A stretch of DNA of 64,000 nt from Zobellia russellii (GCF_018728565.1 NZ_JACSOI010000007.1:1-64000); one strand, 5' to 3'. Numbered from the stretch's first letter, positions 1 to 10,078 are shown. Made by a program: numbers and translations. The notes: generated from the letters alone by a model not told the origin.

Positions 1-36
1 CTGCCAATAGGTGGGAGAGTAGGAAGCCGCCTTGCT
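1..36 (+). rRNA. rrf: 5S ribosomal RNA, 3' end only
   Basis: The first bases match the conserved 3' part of bacterial 5S rRNA: the GGTGGGAGAGTAGG segment (positions 10-23) of helices IV/V followed by GCCGCC, which closes helix I. The 5' part lies outside the window, so a ribosomal RNA operon must end here. The exact 3' end is estimated from the start of the terminator hairpin just downstream. Confidence 0.85.
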
Positions 37-39
37 TCG

Positions 40-77
40 AGGTCCCGATCAGTTTTACTGGTCGGGACCTTTTTTTT
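40..77 (+). terminator. Intrinsic terminator of the rRNA operon
   Basis: A 13-bp stem (arms 40-52 and 58-70, one G-T wobble, five-base loop) is followed by a run of eight T. It lies directly after the 5S rRNA end and has the form of a strong rho-independent terminator. Confidence 0.9.
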
Positions 78-255
78 GTCCCCTCCCGAACGGTGGGAGT
101 TGGTTTAATTTGTGATTAGCGTGATTGTATATGACTATCCACTATGTACAAACCCGATGAAGCTAGTTGTATTCGATAAGGATTATCCGTCTTCAAACAA
201 TCTATAGAGTGTTTTTATTACCTTAGAGAGTGTCTTCTTCTTATGAAAGGTGCCA

Positions 256-286
256 CAAAAAATAACCCTTGGTAAAACCAAGGGCT
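256..286 (-). terminator. Intrinsic terminator of the susCD transcription unit
   Basis: Read on the minus strand, the stem CCCTTGG/CCAAGGG (266-272 and 278-284) has a short loop and is followed by a T-rich tract. It lies about 57 bases after the susD stop. The segment between it and the rRNA terminator (78-255) shows no gene. Confidence 0.75.
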
Positions 287-342
287 ATCTTCACTATCAA
301 CTAACTATCAAAAAAAAGAAATTCTTAAAAGTATCTTATGTA

Positions 343-1851
343 TTAGTAACCTGTGTTTTGCGATAGGTTAGGGTTGTTTTGCATTTCTGATGTTGGAATT
401 GGAAACAGGAGTTCTCTTTCTGTTAATGCTTTATTGGGGAGGTAGGAAAAGTTGTGCCCTACAAAATCTTCTAGTTGATTGGTTTCTGGGTTATAAGCTT
501 TTCTCCATCTAGCCATGTCAAACCAAGTTTTGTTCTCAAAGCTTAGTTCATGAATTCTTTCTATTCGTACTGCATTTCTAAATGCTTCTTGTGATAAACC
601 GGATAAATCTGCAATTTCAGCACGTTGTCTAATTTCATTAATGGCTGCATACGCATCCGCGGAGGGTGTTCCTTCTGCTTCATTAGCAGCTTCGGCATAC
701 ATTAATAACACATCGGAATAACGATAGATGCACCAATTTAAATCGGATTGTGCACTTTCTTCATTGGCCTGAACATCAAAATGCTTAAATATATACGGAG
801 CGCCCAGATTAACACTGTCACTTCTATCCGCTTCCAAAGAGTAGCTTGTAAAATAGAATTGCTTTTCTTCAGCACGTTTATCCCCCGCTTCATAGGAATT
901 TGCAAATTCATTGGTTGAAAATATACCTCCAGTCTGTGCTGAGTAGGCTGAGATTCCTAAATTGTACGGTAGAATTGCCGGTTGCCAGTTTGCCGATTGT
1001 ATGTTGGCGGCAAATTGCGTCATAAAGATGTACTCCCCTGTATTTTTAGTAGCGGGGTTATGTAAATCATCATATGAATCGAATATAGTATACTGGCCAG
1101 AGTCTATTACTTCTTTGGCTTTATTGGCGGCTAGTTGAAAATTTTCCGTTTTTTGAAGAGGGTATCCGCCCATAGTCAAATAAACATCTGCCAACAATGT
1201 TTTAATCGCTCCTAATGTTACTCTACCTGATTCATCTCTCCACGGTAGGGAGGAATTTTCGGCTTCAGTTAAATCTGATACAATAAGGTTGTAAACCGCT
1301 TCTGGTGAAGCTTGCTCTGGGTATAGTTGTTCTGAAGTTAAGTCTACGGATTCTGTAATAATTGGAATGTTACCGAACATTCTTACTAGTCCAAAATAAT
1401 AATAAGCCCTAAAAAACTTAGCTTCCGCCAAATAGTTCTGTTTAGCGGTCTCATCCATGTTTATTTCCGGAATTTTTTCAATGGCTAAATTTGCTCTTGA
1501 TATACCTGTATAGTATTCATTCCAAAAGCTACTTCCGTATCCGTTGTCCGAATTATTAATCAAATCTTTGACTAAATAAATGTTGGTGGCTTGTCCTAAA
1601 GAAGTATTTGCTAAACCAGTTGCAAATTCTAGCATGAGCCAAGTTCCTCCTCCGAACCCACTGTTTGTAATAGGAACTAGAGGTTCATATATACCATTTA
1701 CTGCACTTTCGGCATGTTCTGCTTTGGTGAAATAGGTATCAGTAGTAAAATTGGACTCGTCTTCTTCATCTAAAAAGTCACTACATGAAGTTGTAAGCGA
1801 TATAGCGGTCAGGGCCACTATAGTTCTTATGATGTTTTTATAGGTTTTCAT
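343..1851 (-). CDS. SusD/RagB family nutrient-binding outer membrane lipoprotein
   Basis: This 502-residue protein has a lipoprotein signal peptide with Cys at residue 23 (TTSC). An acidic SDFLDEEDE stretch follows, of the kind linked to surface export of Bacteroidota lipoproteins. The N-terminal part with NGIYEPL and the helical TPR-like arrangement (AEAKFFRAYYYFGLVRMFG), and the C-terminal MYAEAANE and WFDMARW motifs, are typical of SusD. Such proteins cap a SusC porin and bind glycan or peptide ligands at the surface. It lies 20 bases downstream of the susC-like gene, so the two are co-transcribed. The ligand cannot be told from sequence; no glycoside hydrolase is adjacent. Confidence 0.95.
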   Translation of the reverse strand: MKTYKNIIRTIVALTAISLTTSCSDFLDEEDESNFTTDTYFTKAEHAESAVNGIYEPLVPITNSGFGGGTWLMLEFATGLANTSLGQATNIYLVKDLINNSDNGYGSSFWNEYYTGISRANLAIEKIPEINMDETAKQNYLAEAKFFRAYYYFGLVRMFGNIPIITESVDLTSEQLYPEQASPEAVYNLIVSDLTEAENSSLPWRDESGRVTLGAIKTLLADVYLTMGGYPLQKTENFQLAANKAKEVIDSGQYTIFDSYDDLHNPATKNTGEYIFMTQFAANIQSANWQPAILPYNLGISAYSAQTGGIFSTNEFANSYEAGDKRAEEKQFYFTSYSLEADRSDSVNLGAPYIFKHFDVQANEESAQSDLNWCIYRYSDVLLMYAEAANEAEGTPSADAYAAINEIRQRAEIADLSGLSQEAFRNAVRIERIHELSFENKTWFDMARWRKAYNPETNQLEDFVGHNFSYLPNKALTERELLFPIPTSEMQNNPNLSQNTGY

Positions 1852-1871
1852 TTTTTTATCGTTTTATATTA

Positions 1872-4800
1872 TTATAATCCAACATTAAGCCCAATCATAA
1901 ATGTGCGGGGTCTTGGGTAATCATATAAGGAGTAACCTTGATCGAACGTGCCTCCTCCATTGGAGCTTTCTGGATCGTACCCGGGAAATTTTGTGGATAC
2001 AAAGAAGTTCTGAACAGACGTATAGAGTCTTAGGCGGTTTAAATGTAAGCGCTTTGTAAGTTCAGGATTAAAGACATAGGAAAGCATTAAGTTTCTTCCT
2101 CTTAAGAAAGAGGCATCCTTTAATTTTCCAGAATCATTATTGGTGTCATATCCAGCGGCTATAGGTCTAATTTGAGCTATATCTGTATCTTGATTGTCAG
2201 GTGTCCAAGCATTCAATACAGTAGAAAAGCTGTTGGCAATGGTCTGACGGTCTTCGGCCGAATGCTCATCACGGTACATGAGACTGTTACCATATTGAAA
2301 TTGAAGATCAACCAATAGCTCAAGATTGCCGTATCTAAATGTGTTGGAGAAAGTTCCAAAACCATCTGGAATTCCTTTTCCTATGATAGCTCTATCATCA
2401 CTATTTATGGCTCCATCATCGTTTAGGTCTTTGTATTTAATGTCGCCGGGAAGTCTGTCATAAATGGCTGCTTCGGCGGCCTCATCTGTATTCCATGTAC
2501 CTTCATCAATATAACCAAAGAAAGTTCCTACCGGTTCTCCTTCTCGTATTAGCGTGGACCCAAGGAAAATATCAGAACCTCCCGTTAATGCTACAACCTT
2601 GTTCTTATTTATGGAAATATTAAAATTTGAATCCCATCCAAATACCTCGTTATCAATGTTGGTAGTATTTAAGGTAAACTCAACCCCTTTATTTTCCATA
2701 CTGCCCACATTTTGGAAAACGCTTGTAAAACCACTGGTAGAAGGAACAGGAGCATCCAAGAGCATGTCTGTAGTTAATTTACGGTATACATCAAGTTCTA
2801 TTGCTATGCGGTTGTTTAGCAGGCCAAGCTCAATTCCTGCATCTACCTGCTCTGTTTTTTCCCATTTTAAATCTGGATTGGCCATTCGTTCCGGTATATT
2901 AAAGGAAGCGCGGTCTCCTGCAAAGATTACGGACCCACTTTCAAGACCTGCTAAAGCTCTATAAGCTTTAATTTCTGAGTTTCCTGTGGCTCCATAGCTA
3001 GCCCTTATTTTTAGGTTGGAAATGGTTTCGCTTTGGGACAGAAAATCTTCGTTGGATACTCTCCATGCCAAAGCCGCCGAAGGGAAGAATGCAAATTGAT
3101 TTTCTGGACCAAATTTGGAAGACCCATCCGCTCTTCCTGTTAAGGTCAGCAAATATTTGTTTTGATGGTTGTAGTTTACACGGCCAAAATATGAGTTAAG
3201 TCCGTATGCTATTTTACTTGACGTTGGTGTTTGCGGATTGGACCCAGCTCCAAGATTGTTGAAACCGTAAAAATCATCTGCAAAACCCCTAGTCTCCGCT
3301 TTGGACTCAAATTCATCTATGTGCTGCCAAGAAAGTCCCAGCATGGCTGTTAACGAATTTTCGTTTTCAAAATCTTTGTTATAGGTCAAATAGTTTTCAA
3401 ATTGCCAAGAGTTATATCTTCCGTTTGAAACATAGGCCGCTCCATCAGGTCTGGCAATATATCTTAAGTCACGACCTCCGTAGTAGTCATTCCTTTGATT
3501 TATGACGTTTGCCCCAACTGTAGTTCTCAATTGCAAATTTTTATTGAAGGCAATGTTGCTATAGAAATTACCTAAAACCGTTTGAGTCTTGAGGAAGTAC
3601 CTTCTGTCATTGGCCACAGCAACAGGACTTCCGCCACCTTCCATGCCGGGATAATCTATGTTAGAGCCCCATGTGCCATCTTCATAAGTGACCGGTATAA
3701 TAGGAAGCGCTTCAAAAACTTGACGCATTGTGGTGATACCGCCACCACCTAATTGGTCTACTTGTTTTTCATTTTGGTCATTATAACCTAAGCTACCACC
3801 AACTCTTAACCAATCCGTGATATCGGAATCCATTGTGAATCTAGCCGAATAACGCTTTAACCATGATTCTATAATAAGTCCTTGTTCATCGCGAAAGCCC
3901 ATAAAAAGTCCGTAGTTGCCCTTTTGGGTTCCTCCGGTAAAAGAAAGTTGATGGTTTTGTGTAAACGAAGTTCTAATAGCTTCATCCTGCCAATCCGTAT
4001 CGTATAGAGGGTTTCCTTCAGAATCAAACAACCTTGGGTCGGTTCTTTTGAGTCTAGGGTCTGTATACCTACCTCCTGCCCAACCTTCAGGGTCAAACTT
4101 TTCTGCATTGGCGTACGCCGTTTCTTCTACTTGAAGAAATTCTTCGGAGTTTAATAAATTAAGCTTTTTGGGGAGTGTTCCTATGCTAAAATCTACATCA
4201 TAATTAAGGCGGCCACCACCACTTGTTGTGCCTCTTTTTGTAGTAACCAGAATTACGCCGTTTGCACCTCTAGCCCCATAAATAGCTGTTGCCGACGCAT
4301 CTTTAAGTACTTCAATAGATTCAATATCGTTAGGGTTCATGTAATCTATGGGCGTGCTTCCGTTGGGTAGACTAGCGGCGCTAAGGATTACGCCGTCAAT
4401 AACATAAAGTGGTGTGTTGGCAATACTTACCGATGTATTTCCACGAATTCTAACAACAGTTCTACCTCCGGGCCTACCTGATCCTGAAGTAATGTTAACC
4501 CCGGAAACCTTACCGGCAATGGCTTGGTTCATAGACGCGGCTGGTCTTTCGGCTAGTTCCTCCGCTTTTACGGAGCCCACGGCACCAGTTAAATCACTCT
4601 TCTTTTGGGTGCCATAGCCAACCAGTACTACTTCGTCTAAAGCAGATGCATTTTCCTCAAGGCCGATTGTAATATTGTTTTGGTCATTAATGGGTACTTC
4701 TCTCGTAGCATATCCTATATAAGAGATAACCAGTACGGCATCTTGATTGCTAACTTCAATGGAGAAATTTCCATCAAAGTCTGTGGTTACGCCATTTGTT

Positions 4801-5042
4801 GTGCCTTTTTCAATAATACTTGCACCAGGTAAAGGTTGGTTGCCTTGGTCGTTAACGGTACCCGTAATTACGTTGTCCTGATCATTCCTGATGAGTAGCC
4901 GAACGGTGTCATTTCTTTCTGTAAACCTATCAATTGAATCGATAGATAAACTAGCCCCAAAGGAAGATTGGAGACATACAATTTGAATACCTAATAAGAT
5001 GCAAAACTGTTTGATCTTAAAAGATGATAACATTGAAGTCAT
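1872..5042 (-). CDS. SusC/RagA family TonB-linked outer membrane transporter
   Basis: This 1056-residue protein has an N-terminal signal peptide, a carboxypeptidase-D-like regulatory domain at about residues 58-131 and a TonB-box-like segment DEVVLVGYGTQKK near 136-148. A plug domain follows (IRGNTS, PLYVIDGV) and then a large C-terminal beta barrel. It lacks the STN domain that marks transporters wired to an anti-sigma factor. With the following SusD it should form a TonB-driven import complex; exbB-exbD-tonB genes lie at 23.7-25.8 kb. A second Met three codons in is an alternative start. Confidence 0.95.
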   Translation of the reverse strand: MTSMLSSFKIKQFCILLGIQIVCLQSSFGASLSIDSIDRFTERNDTVRLLIRNDQDNVITGTVNDQGNQPLPGASIIEKGTTNGVTTDFDGNFSIEVSNQDAVLVISYIGYATREVPINDQNNITIGLEENASALDEVVLVGYGTQKKSDLTGAVGSVKAEELAERPAASMNQAIAGKVSGVNITSGSGRPGGRTVVRIRGNTSVSIANTPLYVIDGVILSAASLPNGSTPIDYMNPNDIESIEVLKDASATAIYGARGANGVILVTTKRGTTSGGGRLNYDVDFSIGTLPKKLNLLNSEEFLQVEETAYANAEKFDPEGWAGGRYTDPRLKRTDPRLFDSEGNPLYDTDWQDEAIRTSFTQNHQLSFTGGTQKGNYGLFMGFRDEQGLIIESWLKRYSARFTMDSDITDWLRVGGSLGYNDQNEKQVDQLGGGGITTMRQVFEALPIIPVTYEDGTWGSNIDYPGMEGGGSPVAVANDRRYFLKTQTVLGNFYSNIAFNKNLQLRTTVGANVINQRNDYYGGRDLRYIARPDGAAYVSNGRYNSWQFENYLTYNKDFENENSLTAMLGLSWQHIDEFESKAETRGFADDFYGFNNLGAGSNPQTPTSSKIAYGLNSYFGRVNYNHQNKYLLTLTGRADGSSKFGPENQFAFFPSAALAWRVSNEDFLSQSETISNLKIRASYGATGNSEIKAYRALAGLESGSVIFAGDRASFNIPERMANPDLKWEKTEQVDAGIELGLLNNRIAIELDVYRKLTTDMLLDAPVPSTSGFTSVFQNVGSMENKGVEFTLNTTNIDNEVFGWDSNFNISINKNKVVALTGGSDIFLGSTLIREGEPVGTFFGYIDEGTWNTDEAAEAAIYDRLPGDIKYKDLNDDGAINSDDRAIIGKGIPDGFGTFSNTFRYGNLELLVDLQFQYGNSLMYRDEHSAEDRQTIANSFSTVLNAWTPDNQDTDIAQIRPIAAGYDTNNDSGKLKDASFLRGRNLMLSYVFNPELTKRLHLNRLRLYTSVQNFFVSTKFPGYDPESSNGGGTFDQGYSLYDYPRPRTFMIGLNVGL

Positions 5043-5086
5043 AGTCTAAAAGTTTAAGTTGATGAATTAGTTAGGGGGATTTCCTT

Positions 5087-5094
5087 CAAATGTA
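5087..5094 (-). promoter_or_regulatory. Candidate Bacteroidota -7 promoter element for susCD
   Basis: The minus strand reads TACATTTG, an exact match to the TAnnTTTG consensus, 45 bases upstream of the susC start. No good -33 TTTG is seen at the expected distance, so the promoter may need an activator. This is an inference from motif and position. Confidence 0.45.
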
Positions 5095-5592
5095 ATTGTA
5101 TGTAGTGTGCGAGTACACCTGTAATTTTACTAATAATGGTATTTTTTTGTCATTTTTTGATTATTTGATATTATTGGCTTTATTGTTTTTTTAATATCGC
5201 ATTTTTAGTCGCTATAATTTTTGATACAAAAAAATGAGGAGGAGGAAAACCTTTATTTTGGTTGCGGATTGTTTTTTGAAGTTTAGAAAGTGGTATTAAA
5301 AAACAGAGTTGGGAAGACTTTTTAAGAAATTATCAATGCTTGCTATTTTTGTTGAATGGTATGGGTTGAGGATTTTGTTTTTTTGCTAAAGGGTTAAATG
5401 GAAGGTTGAGAGGCTTAGAAGAGTGGTATTTTTTTGTTTTAACAAAAGATAAAATAGTATCAGTTTTGTAATTGAAGAGAACGGCTGCTCATTCTGTAAA
5501 ACAGTATCAAAATTTTCTAACGTGAAGAAAAAACAAAGGAGATACTCATAAGAATGTCCCCTTTGCAAAGGGTAGAATGGTATACGTTTAAA
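5095..5592. other. AT-rich intergenic region without a gene
   Basis: This stretch between the susC promoter and the end of the cytochrome fusion gene is very AT-rich with many homopolymer runs. The only open frame, about 60 codons on the minus strand at 5386-5568, has a low-complexity product and was not accepted. A 14-bp perfect palindrome (CCCTTTGCAAAGGG, 5559-5572) lies just after the cytochrome gene; without a following T-run it is not a clear terminator. Confidence 0.6.
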
Positions 5593-8500
5593 TTATTTCA
5601 TTGGGTGCTCCTGAAGTAATTCTTCGGGAGAATAGAACCCTTCTTTATCTTTAATCTGTTCCTGAACTTCTTTCACTTTTTCAGGTGAAATGGCTGAAGC
5701 TTTGTTGCCAAATGTATTTCTAACATAGGTAAGTACGGCGGCAGTCTCTTCTTCATTCAATAATTTGCCAAATGGGGTCATGGGTACTTGACCAGGGTAT
5801 TTCTTGCCTTTTACCTCTATAGGGCCCATAATTCCGTTTGTGGTGAGTTTAATCAGTCTTTCCTCACTGCCGGTTACCCATTTTGAACCTGCTAGAGGAG
5901 GGAACCCTGAAGCGCTAAGGCCTTCACCATCCGATTGGTGACAGGTAGCACAATAGCCATCCCTTTCATAAATTTCTTGTCCAGCCATTAACAGTTCTAA
6001 ATCTTTTCCTTTTAAATCTGTTTCTATTACTTCTTTAGCTTCTTCTCCAGCTCTATGTCCGTTCAAATGTGCAAGGGCAGATTCATAAGGTTTTTTCATC
6101 CATTTGTCCAATCCTTTTTTTCCGGCTTCGGTAATAATAGGAATGCCAATATCTTTACCTAGTCTAGATGCGGCAACCAATGCTTCAAGGCGTACTCTAG
6201 GATTGTCATCTTTTGCGGCCTGCATCAACAATTCTGCTTGATCATTAATTTGGTGTCCGCTATATCTCAATACTTCAACTGCAGCTGCACGTGCCCTAAA
6301 ATCTTTAGCTCCCAATAATTGGGTCAATAAATCATGGTCAATATTGTTAAGTCCCCAACTAACCCAAAGAGCCTCTAAAAGGTTATGTTCGTAATTTTCA
6401 TCTTTTTTATCAAGGTTGGAAACCCAGGTATCCAATTTGGCCAAAACCTCATCGGCGTTACGAGCACGTAATTCTCTTTTGGTTCTGTAACGCGTTCTGT
6501 ATTCCGGTAATTTTAAGTTCTCCAACAATTCGTCTATTGTTGCACCTGCAACCTTAGCTGGTTTTACCAATGGTCTAGATGGATAGGTAACCCTATAAAT
6601 TCTACCATGTACGTGATCTCTTAGTGGGTCGCGTGCATTGTGTTGCATATGACCTATGAGTACGTTGCTCCAATCCAAAAAGTAAAGTGAACCGTCTGGG
6701 GCGAACTCCATATCTACGGGGCGGAAATTTTTATCATCGGAAAAAATAAGGTCTTGTCTATGTTTGCTGATATAGCCCGCAGTTTTGGGGTCATCTACCA
6801 TTTTGTGTTGTTTGGTTCCCCTAAATCCAATCGTATTATTAATCAACATATCTCCTTGTACATTATCCGGGAAATGACGACTAGAAACAAATTCTAGGCC
6901 GGAAGTAGGACGCACTAAATGGTCTTTCTCAATAAGGTTTTCTGGGATAGGAGAGCTTACCCCGTAACGCGGAACAATAGTTCCCGGCATCATCCAAGTG
7001 GCAGCTGGGCCAGAGGTATGTTCAAAAAATGGCTGCCCCCAATCGTCAAAAGCTATACCCCATGGATTCGGAATTGCCAATTGGGCAGTGCGTTCAAGAT
7101 GATGACGTTGTGGACTATAACGGTAAAAACCTCCGTTAGATCCTCTAACACTTCCATAGGCCGTTTCTACATTGGAATGAAGAAAAGTACCTTCGCCCAT
7201 ATAAATAGCACCGGATGGATCGGTAGTAAAGGCGCTAATAGCGTGGTGTGTATCATGATCGTCAAACCCACTTAGAATAATTTCTTTTTTATCGGCTTTA
7301 TCATCTCCATCGGTATCCTTTAATAAAATTAGGTTGGTTCCTTGGGACATGTACACGCCTTCCGGAGCAAATTCAAAACCAATGGTAAGGTGTAGACCGT
7401 CTGCAAAAACAGTTTGCTTATCCGCCTTGTTATCGCCATCCGTGTCTTCAAAAATGAGAAGTTTATCATTTGGTTTACTGTCTCCAGCTTTGTAATGAGG
7501 GTAACTTGGCATTACGGCCACCCATAAACGGCCCTTGTTGTCAAAAGACATTTGAACAGGATTGGCCAAATCAGGAAACTGTTCTTCGGAGGCAAAAAGT
7601 TCTACTTTGTAGCCTGGAGCGGTTTTAATTTGAGCTAGAGCTTCTTGGCCATAGAGGTATTTAGGAGTCCCATTTTTTTCACTTTCTTTATAGTTGGTCT
7701 CTACCTTAGGCAATTTTTTTGTTTTTGCATCGGCAGTGGCCAAGTCCATTTTTTTACCGTTAACGGCCATCCAGATGGCAGTATCGCGTATAGCCGTCAT
7801 TTCCCGAATTTTGGCAATCTCAAAAGGGTAGTTGTCCGGTCCAAAAGGGTCGTACCGTCTTCCGTAAACATGAACGCTATTGGGTATTTTAAAATCGTTG
7901 AGCCAAAACCAGTTCTTTTCCATAACGGCCTCATGAACAAGTTGGCTGTTGGTTTCAGTAGTTTGCTTTTCTCCAAATACGGAGTTGGCCAATAATTTGG
8001 CGAATTTTTTATAGCCGGAATCCGTAAGCTGAAACCCATCTTGGGTAAGGTCTTCATCTTCGGTTTCGTACCATTTTTTTGTAGCATCGAACGCGTCAAC
8101 AAAAAGTACACGTTCTTCATTGGCCACCTCTTTCATAGCTTTGGTGTAAAGTGCCAAATTTTTGTTTTCCTGTATACCATCGGGTAAATCCAATTTGGCC
8201 GAAAGATTTTCAAAAGCAATAGGCGAAACAATGGCGAGCTGTGGAGGAGCAATGCCGTTATATTTGGTGGCCAAAGTATGTTTTATGAAAGCACGCAGTT
8301 CTTCCCTATAATTTTCAAGACCTTCTTGACCCTCAAAAGATTCTATATAACCAAAAAATGCAAGTATGATATCCGGTTTTAAGCTGGTAATCCATTCATC
8401 GGGAGTAGGAAAGTGACCTACACTTCCGGATTGGTGTCCGCCATCATCCTCAACAAAGTGTATTCTGCTTCCTGGGTCATGTTCAAACTTGTCGGCTCCA

Positions 8501-8793
8501 GGAAAGGCCCAGGGAGATTTTCTAGCGGCGTGTGGTCTAAAGGCAGGAGTGTTTCCTCCATCGCACATATTTCTAATATATAAGGAATCGGTGGGATACC
8601 TTAGTTGCATTTCGGTCTCAAAATGCCCAAACTCCATCATTCTTGATCCTAAATTGTTTCCTACTAAAACAATGCGAGAGTTTTTATCTACGGTTAAGGT
8701 GTTGTTTTCTTTTTCGCTACATGCCAAAAATGAAAGTGCTACGACAAAGGTCATGATGAGCTTTGCTTTGTCGATCGTTTTAATAATTTTCAT
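5593..8793 (-). CDS. PVC-type heme-binding lipoprotein: SGNH-like, beta-propeller, HEAT and cytochrome c domains
   Basis: The 1066-residue product begins with a lipoprotein signal (Cys25). Residues about 40-275 resemble an SGNH/GDSL hydrolase, but the usual nucleophile position reads GNNLG (45-49) and the usual Asp-x-x-His region reads DGFQL (252-256), so it is probably not an active esterase. Residues about 385-750 resemble the propeller of putative membrane-bound dehydrogenases, with two DTDGD calcium-type motifs. HEAT-like repeats cover about 775-930. A class I cytochrome c domain follows, with CATCH near residue 948 and a distal Met in VPMTPF. It is probably periplasmic or surface-exposed and may pass electrons from a substrate oxidised by the propeller; the substrate is unknown. 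Confidence 0.85.
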   Translation of the reverse strand: MKIIKTIDKAKLIMTFVVALSFLACSEKENNTLTVDKNSRIVLVGNNLGSRMMEFGHFETEMQLRYPTDSLYIRNMCDGGNTPAFRPHAARKSPWAFPGADKFEHDPGSRIHFVEDDGGHQSGSVGHFPTPDEWITSLKPDIILAFFGYIESFEGQEGLENYREELRAFIKHTLATKYNGIAPPQLAIVSPIAFENLSAKLDLPDGIQENKNLALYTKAMKEVANEERVLFVDAFDATKKWYETEDEDLTQDGFQLTDSGYKKFAKLLANSVFGEKQTTETNSQLVHEAVMEKNWFWLNDFKIPNSVHVYGRRYDPFGPDNYPFEIAKIREMTAIRDTAIWMAVNGKKMDLATADAKTKKLPKVETNYKESEKNGTPKYLYGQEALAQIKTAPGYKVELFASEEQFPDLANPVQMSFDNKGRLWVAVMPSYPHYKAGDSKPNDKLLIFEDTDGDNKADKQTVFADGLHLTIGFEFAPEGVYMSQGTNLILLKDTDGDDKADKKEIILSGFDDHDTHHAISAFTTDPSGAIYMGEGTFLHSNVETAYGSVRGSNGGFYRYSPQRHHLERTAQLAIPNPWGIAFDDWGQPFFEHTSGPAATWMMPGTIVPRYGVSSPIPENLIEKDHLVRPTSGLEFVSSRHFPDNVQGDMLINNTIGFRGTKQHKMVDDPKTAGYISKHRQDLIFSDDKNFRPVDMEFAPDGSLYFLDWSNVLIGHMQHNARDPLRDHVHGRIYRVTYPSRPLVKPAKVAGATIDELLENLKLPEYRTRYRTKRELRARNADEVLAKLDTWVSNLDKKDENYEHNLLEALWVSWGLNNIDHDLLTQLLGAKDFRARAAAVEVLRYSGHQINDQAELLMQAAKDDNPRVRLEALVAASRLGKDIGIPIITEAGKKGLDKWMKKPYESALAHLNGHRAGEEAKEVIETDLKGKDLELLMAGQEIYERDGYCATCHQSDGEGLSASGFPPLAGSKWVTGSEERLIKLTTNGIMGPIEVKGKKYPGQVPMTPFGKLLNEEETAAVLTYVRNTFGNKASAISPEKVKEVQEQIKDKEGFYSPEELLQEHPMK

Positions 8794-9096
8794 AATAGGT
8801 AGAATAATTTTGTTTTGAGTTAAGATGACGATGGTTTGGTCTTGGTTGAGTATTTATATCGCTCTTACAAGCTAAATAGGCTTAAAATTATTAATGTACT
8901 TTTTACACTTGTTAATATCGGAATTTGCATCCACATTAGCTTAACTATTTTTAAAAATTTGCCGATAAAATTAGATTGTTGTTGAGATTGTAGACAAAGC
9001 TATGATAGATTTTGATTTAAATTATCCTGTATCTTATTAAAAGTTGATACTTTTTTATCATATATTGGGGTCTAAACGTATTTATAGAGAAAATTT
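8794..9096. other. Divergent intergenic region between the cytochrome fusion and AraC regulator genes
   Basis: This AT-rich region should hold promoters for both divergent genes and probably binding sites for the AraC regulator. A minus-strand TAGCTTTG (8995-9002) fits the -7 consensus but lies 200 bases from the cytochrome start. No gene is seen here. Confidence 0.5.
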
Positions 9097-9978
9097 ATGA
9101 GTGCTCCAAGTATAGAAAAGACGTTGACGCCAAAGGAAACTTTTATCTATAAAGACCTTATTGGTCCTTATTTTAATCCCAATTGGCATTTTCATCCTGA
9201 GTTTCAGATTTCATATATCGTAGAAGGCGAAGGAACGCGATTTATAGGTGATCATGTACAGAATTTCAAAGAAGGCGACCTTGTAATGACGGGGCCCAAC
9301 CTTCCTCATTTATGGAGAAGTGACGATGTCTATTTTCAAAAGGACAGTAAACTTTCTACTAGAGGCTTGGTTATTTATTTTGATCATGTGCTCTTAAACG
9401 AACCACTTCTTGAGATGGAAGAGTTTTACAAGATAAATAAGCTTGTAGAACATTCTTTAAGGGGTATAGAATTTTATGGAGAAACAAGGGAAGCCATTAT
9501 AGCACTTATTTTAGAGTTGGATAACCAACAGGGTTTCAAGAGAATTTTACATCTGTTGAAAATATTAGACACCTTATCCAATAGTAATGAGTATACGATG
9601 TTGGCCAGTCCTAACTATATGAATGCCTTTAAAGGTGGAGATGCGGAAAAAATGCGCAAAGTGTATGATTATGTGATGTCTAATTTTAAGACCAATATAT
9701 CTCTGGACGAGGCCGCAGGTCTTTTAAGCATGACCACAACTTCATTTTGTAGGTATTTTAAGCCTAGGGCCAATAAGACCTTTACACGTTTTGTTAACGA
9801 GATACGAATTGGTCATGCCCGAAAATTGCTTTTAGAGGATAATTTTAATATTTCTCAAATTAGTTATGAATGCGGCTATAATGCACTATCAAATTTTAAT
9901 AGGCAATTTAAGTCTATTACGGACATGAGTCCCCTTGAGTATAGGAAGCTATTTTTAAAGATTCAAAAATCAGTTTAA
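9097..9978 (+). CDS. AraC family transcriptional regulator with cupin sensor domain
   Basis: This 293-residue protein has an N-terminal cupin domain (NWHFHPEFQISYIVEGEG, then GDLVMTGPNLPHLW) typical of sugar-sensing AraC regulators. The C-terminal double helix-turn-helix spans about residues 185-290, with DEAAGLLSMTTTSFCRYFK and the signature YECGYNALSNFNRQFK. It stands between the cytochrome fusion gene (divergent) and the epimerase/ThuA pair (same strand), so it is the likely local regulator. The inducer is unknown; a sugar is plausible from family and neighbours. Confidence 0.92.
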   Translation: MSAPSIEKTLTPKETFIYKDLIGPYFNPNWHFHPEFQISYIVEGEGTRFIGDHVQNFKEGDLVMTGPNLPHLWRSDDVYFQKDSKLSTRGLVIYFDHVLLNEPLLEMEEFYKINKLVEHSLRGIEFYGETREAIIALILELDNQQGFKRILHLLKILDTLSNSNEYTMLASPNYMNAFKGGDAEKMRKVYDYVMSNFKTNISLDEAAGLLSMTTTSFCRYFKPRANKTFTRFVNEIRIGHARKLLLEDNFNISQISYECGYNALSNFNRQFKSITDMSPLEYRKLFLKIQKSV

Positions 9979-10070
9979 TTATGTATGACTGTGTGCTATC
10001 CTCCATGGTAAATGGCAAAAAAGTATCAATCTTTAAGAAAATAAAGGAATTTTAAAGTTTCATTTAGCGC

Positions 10071-10078
10071 TAGTTTTG
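10071..10078 (+). promoter_or_regulatory. Candidate -7 promoter element of the epimerase-thuA operon
   Basis: TAGTTTTG fits the Bacteroidota -7 consensus and lies 109 bases upstream of the epimerase start; a weak TTTA lies 16 bases upstream of it. An untranslated leader of about 105 bases would result. Confidence 0.4.

Noticed and set aside
5386-5568. 60-codon open frame on the minus strand between susC and the cytochrome fusion gene
   Set aside because: The product is rich in Phe and Leu from AT-rich DNA, shows no known motif and no promoter of its own; it is probably chance.
5559-5572. 14-bp palindrome after the cytochrome fusion gene considered as a terminator
   Set aside because: It has no loop and no following T-run; its role stays open.
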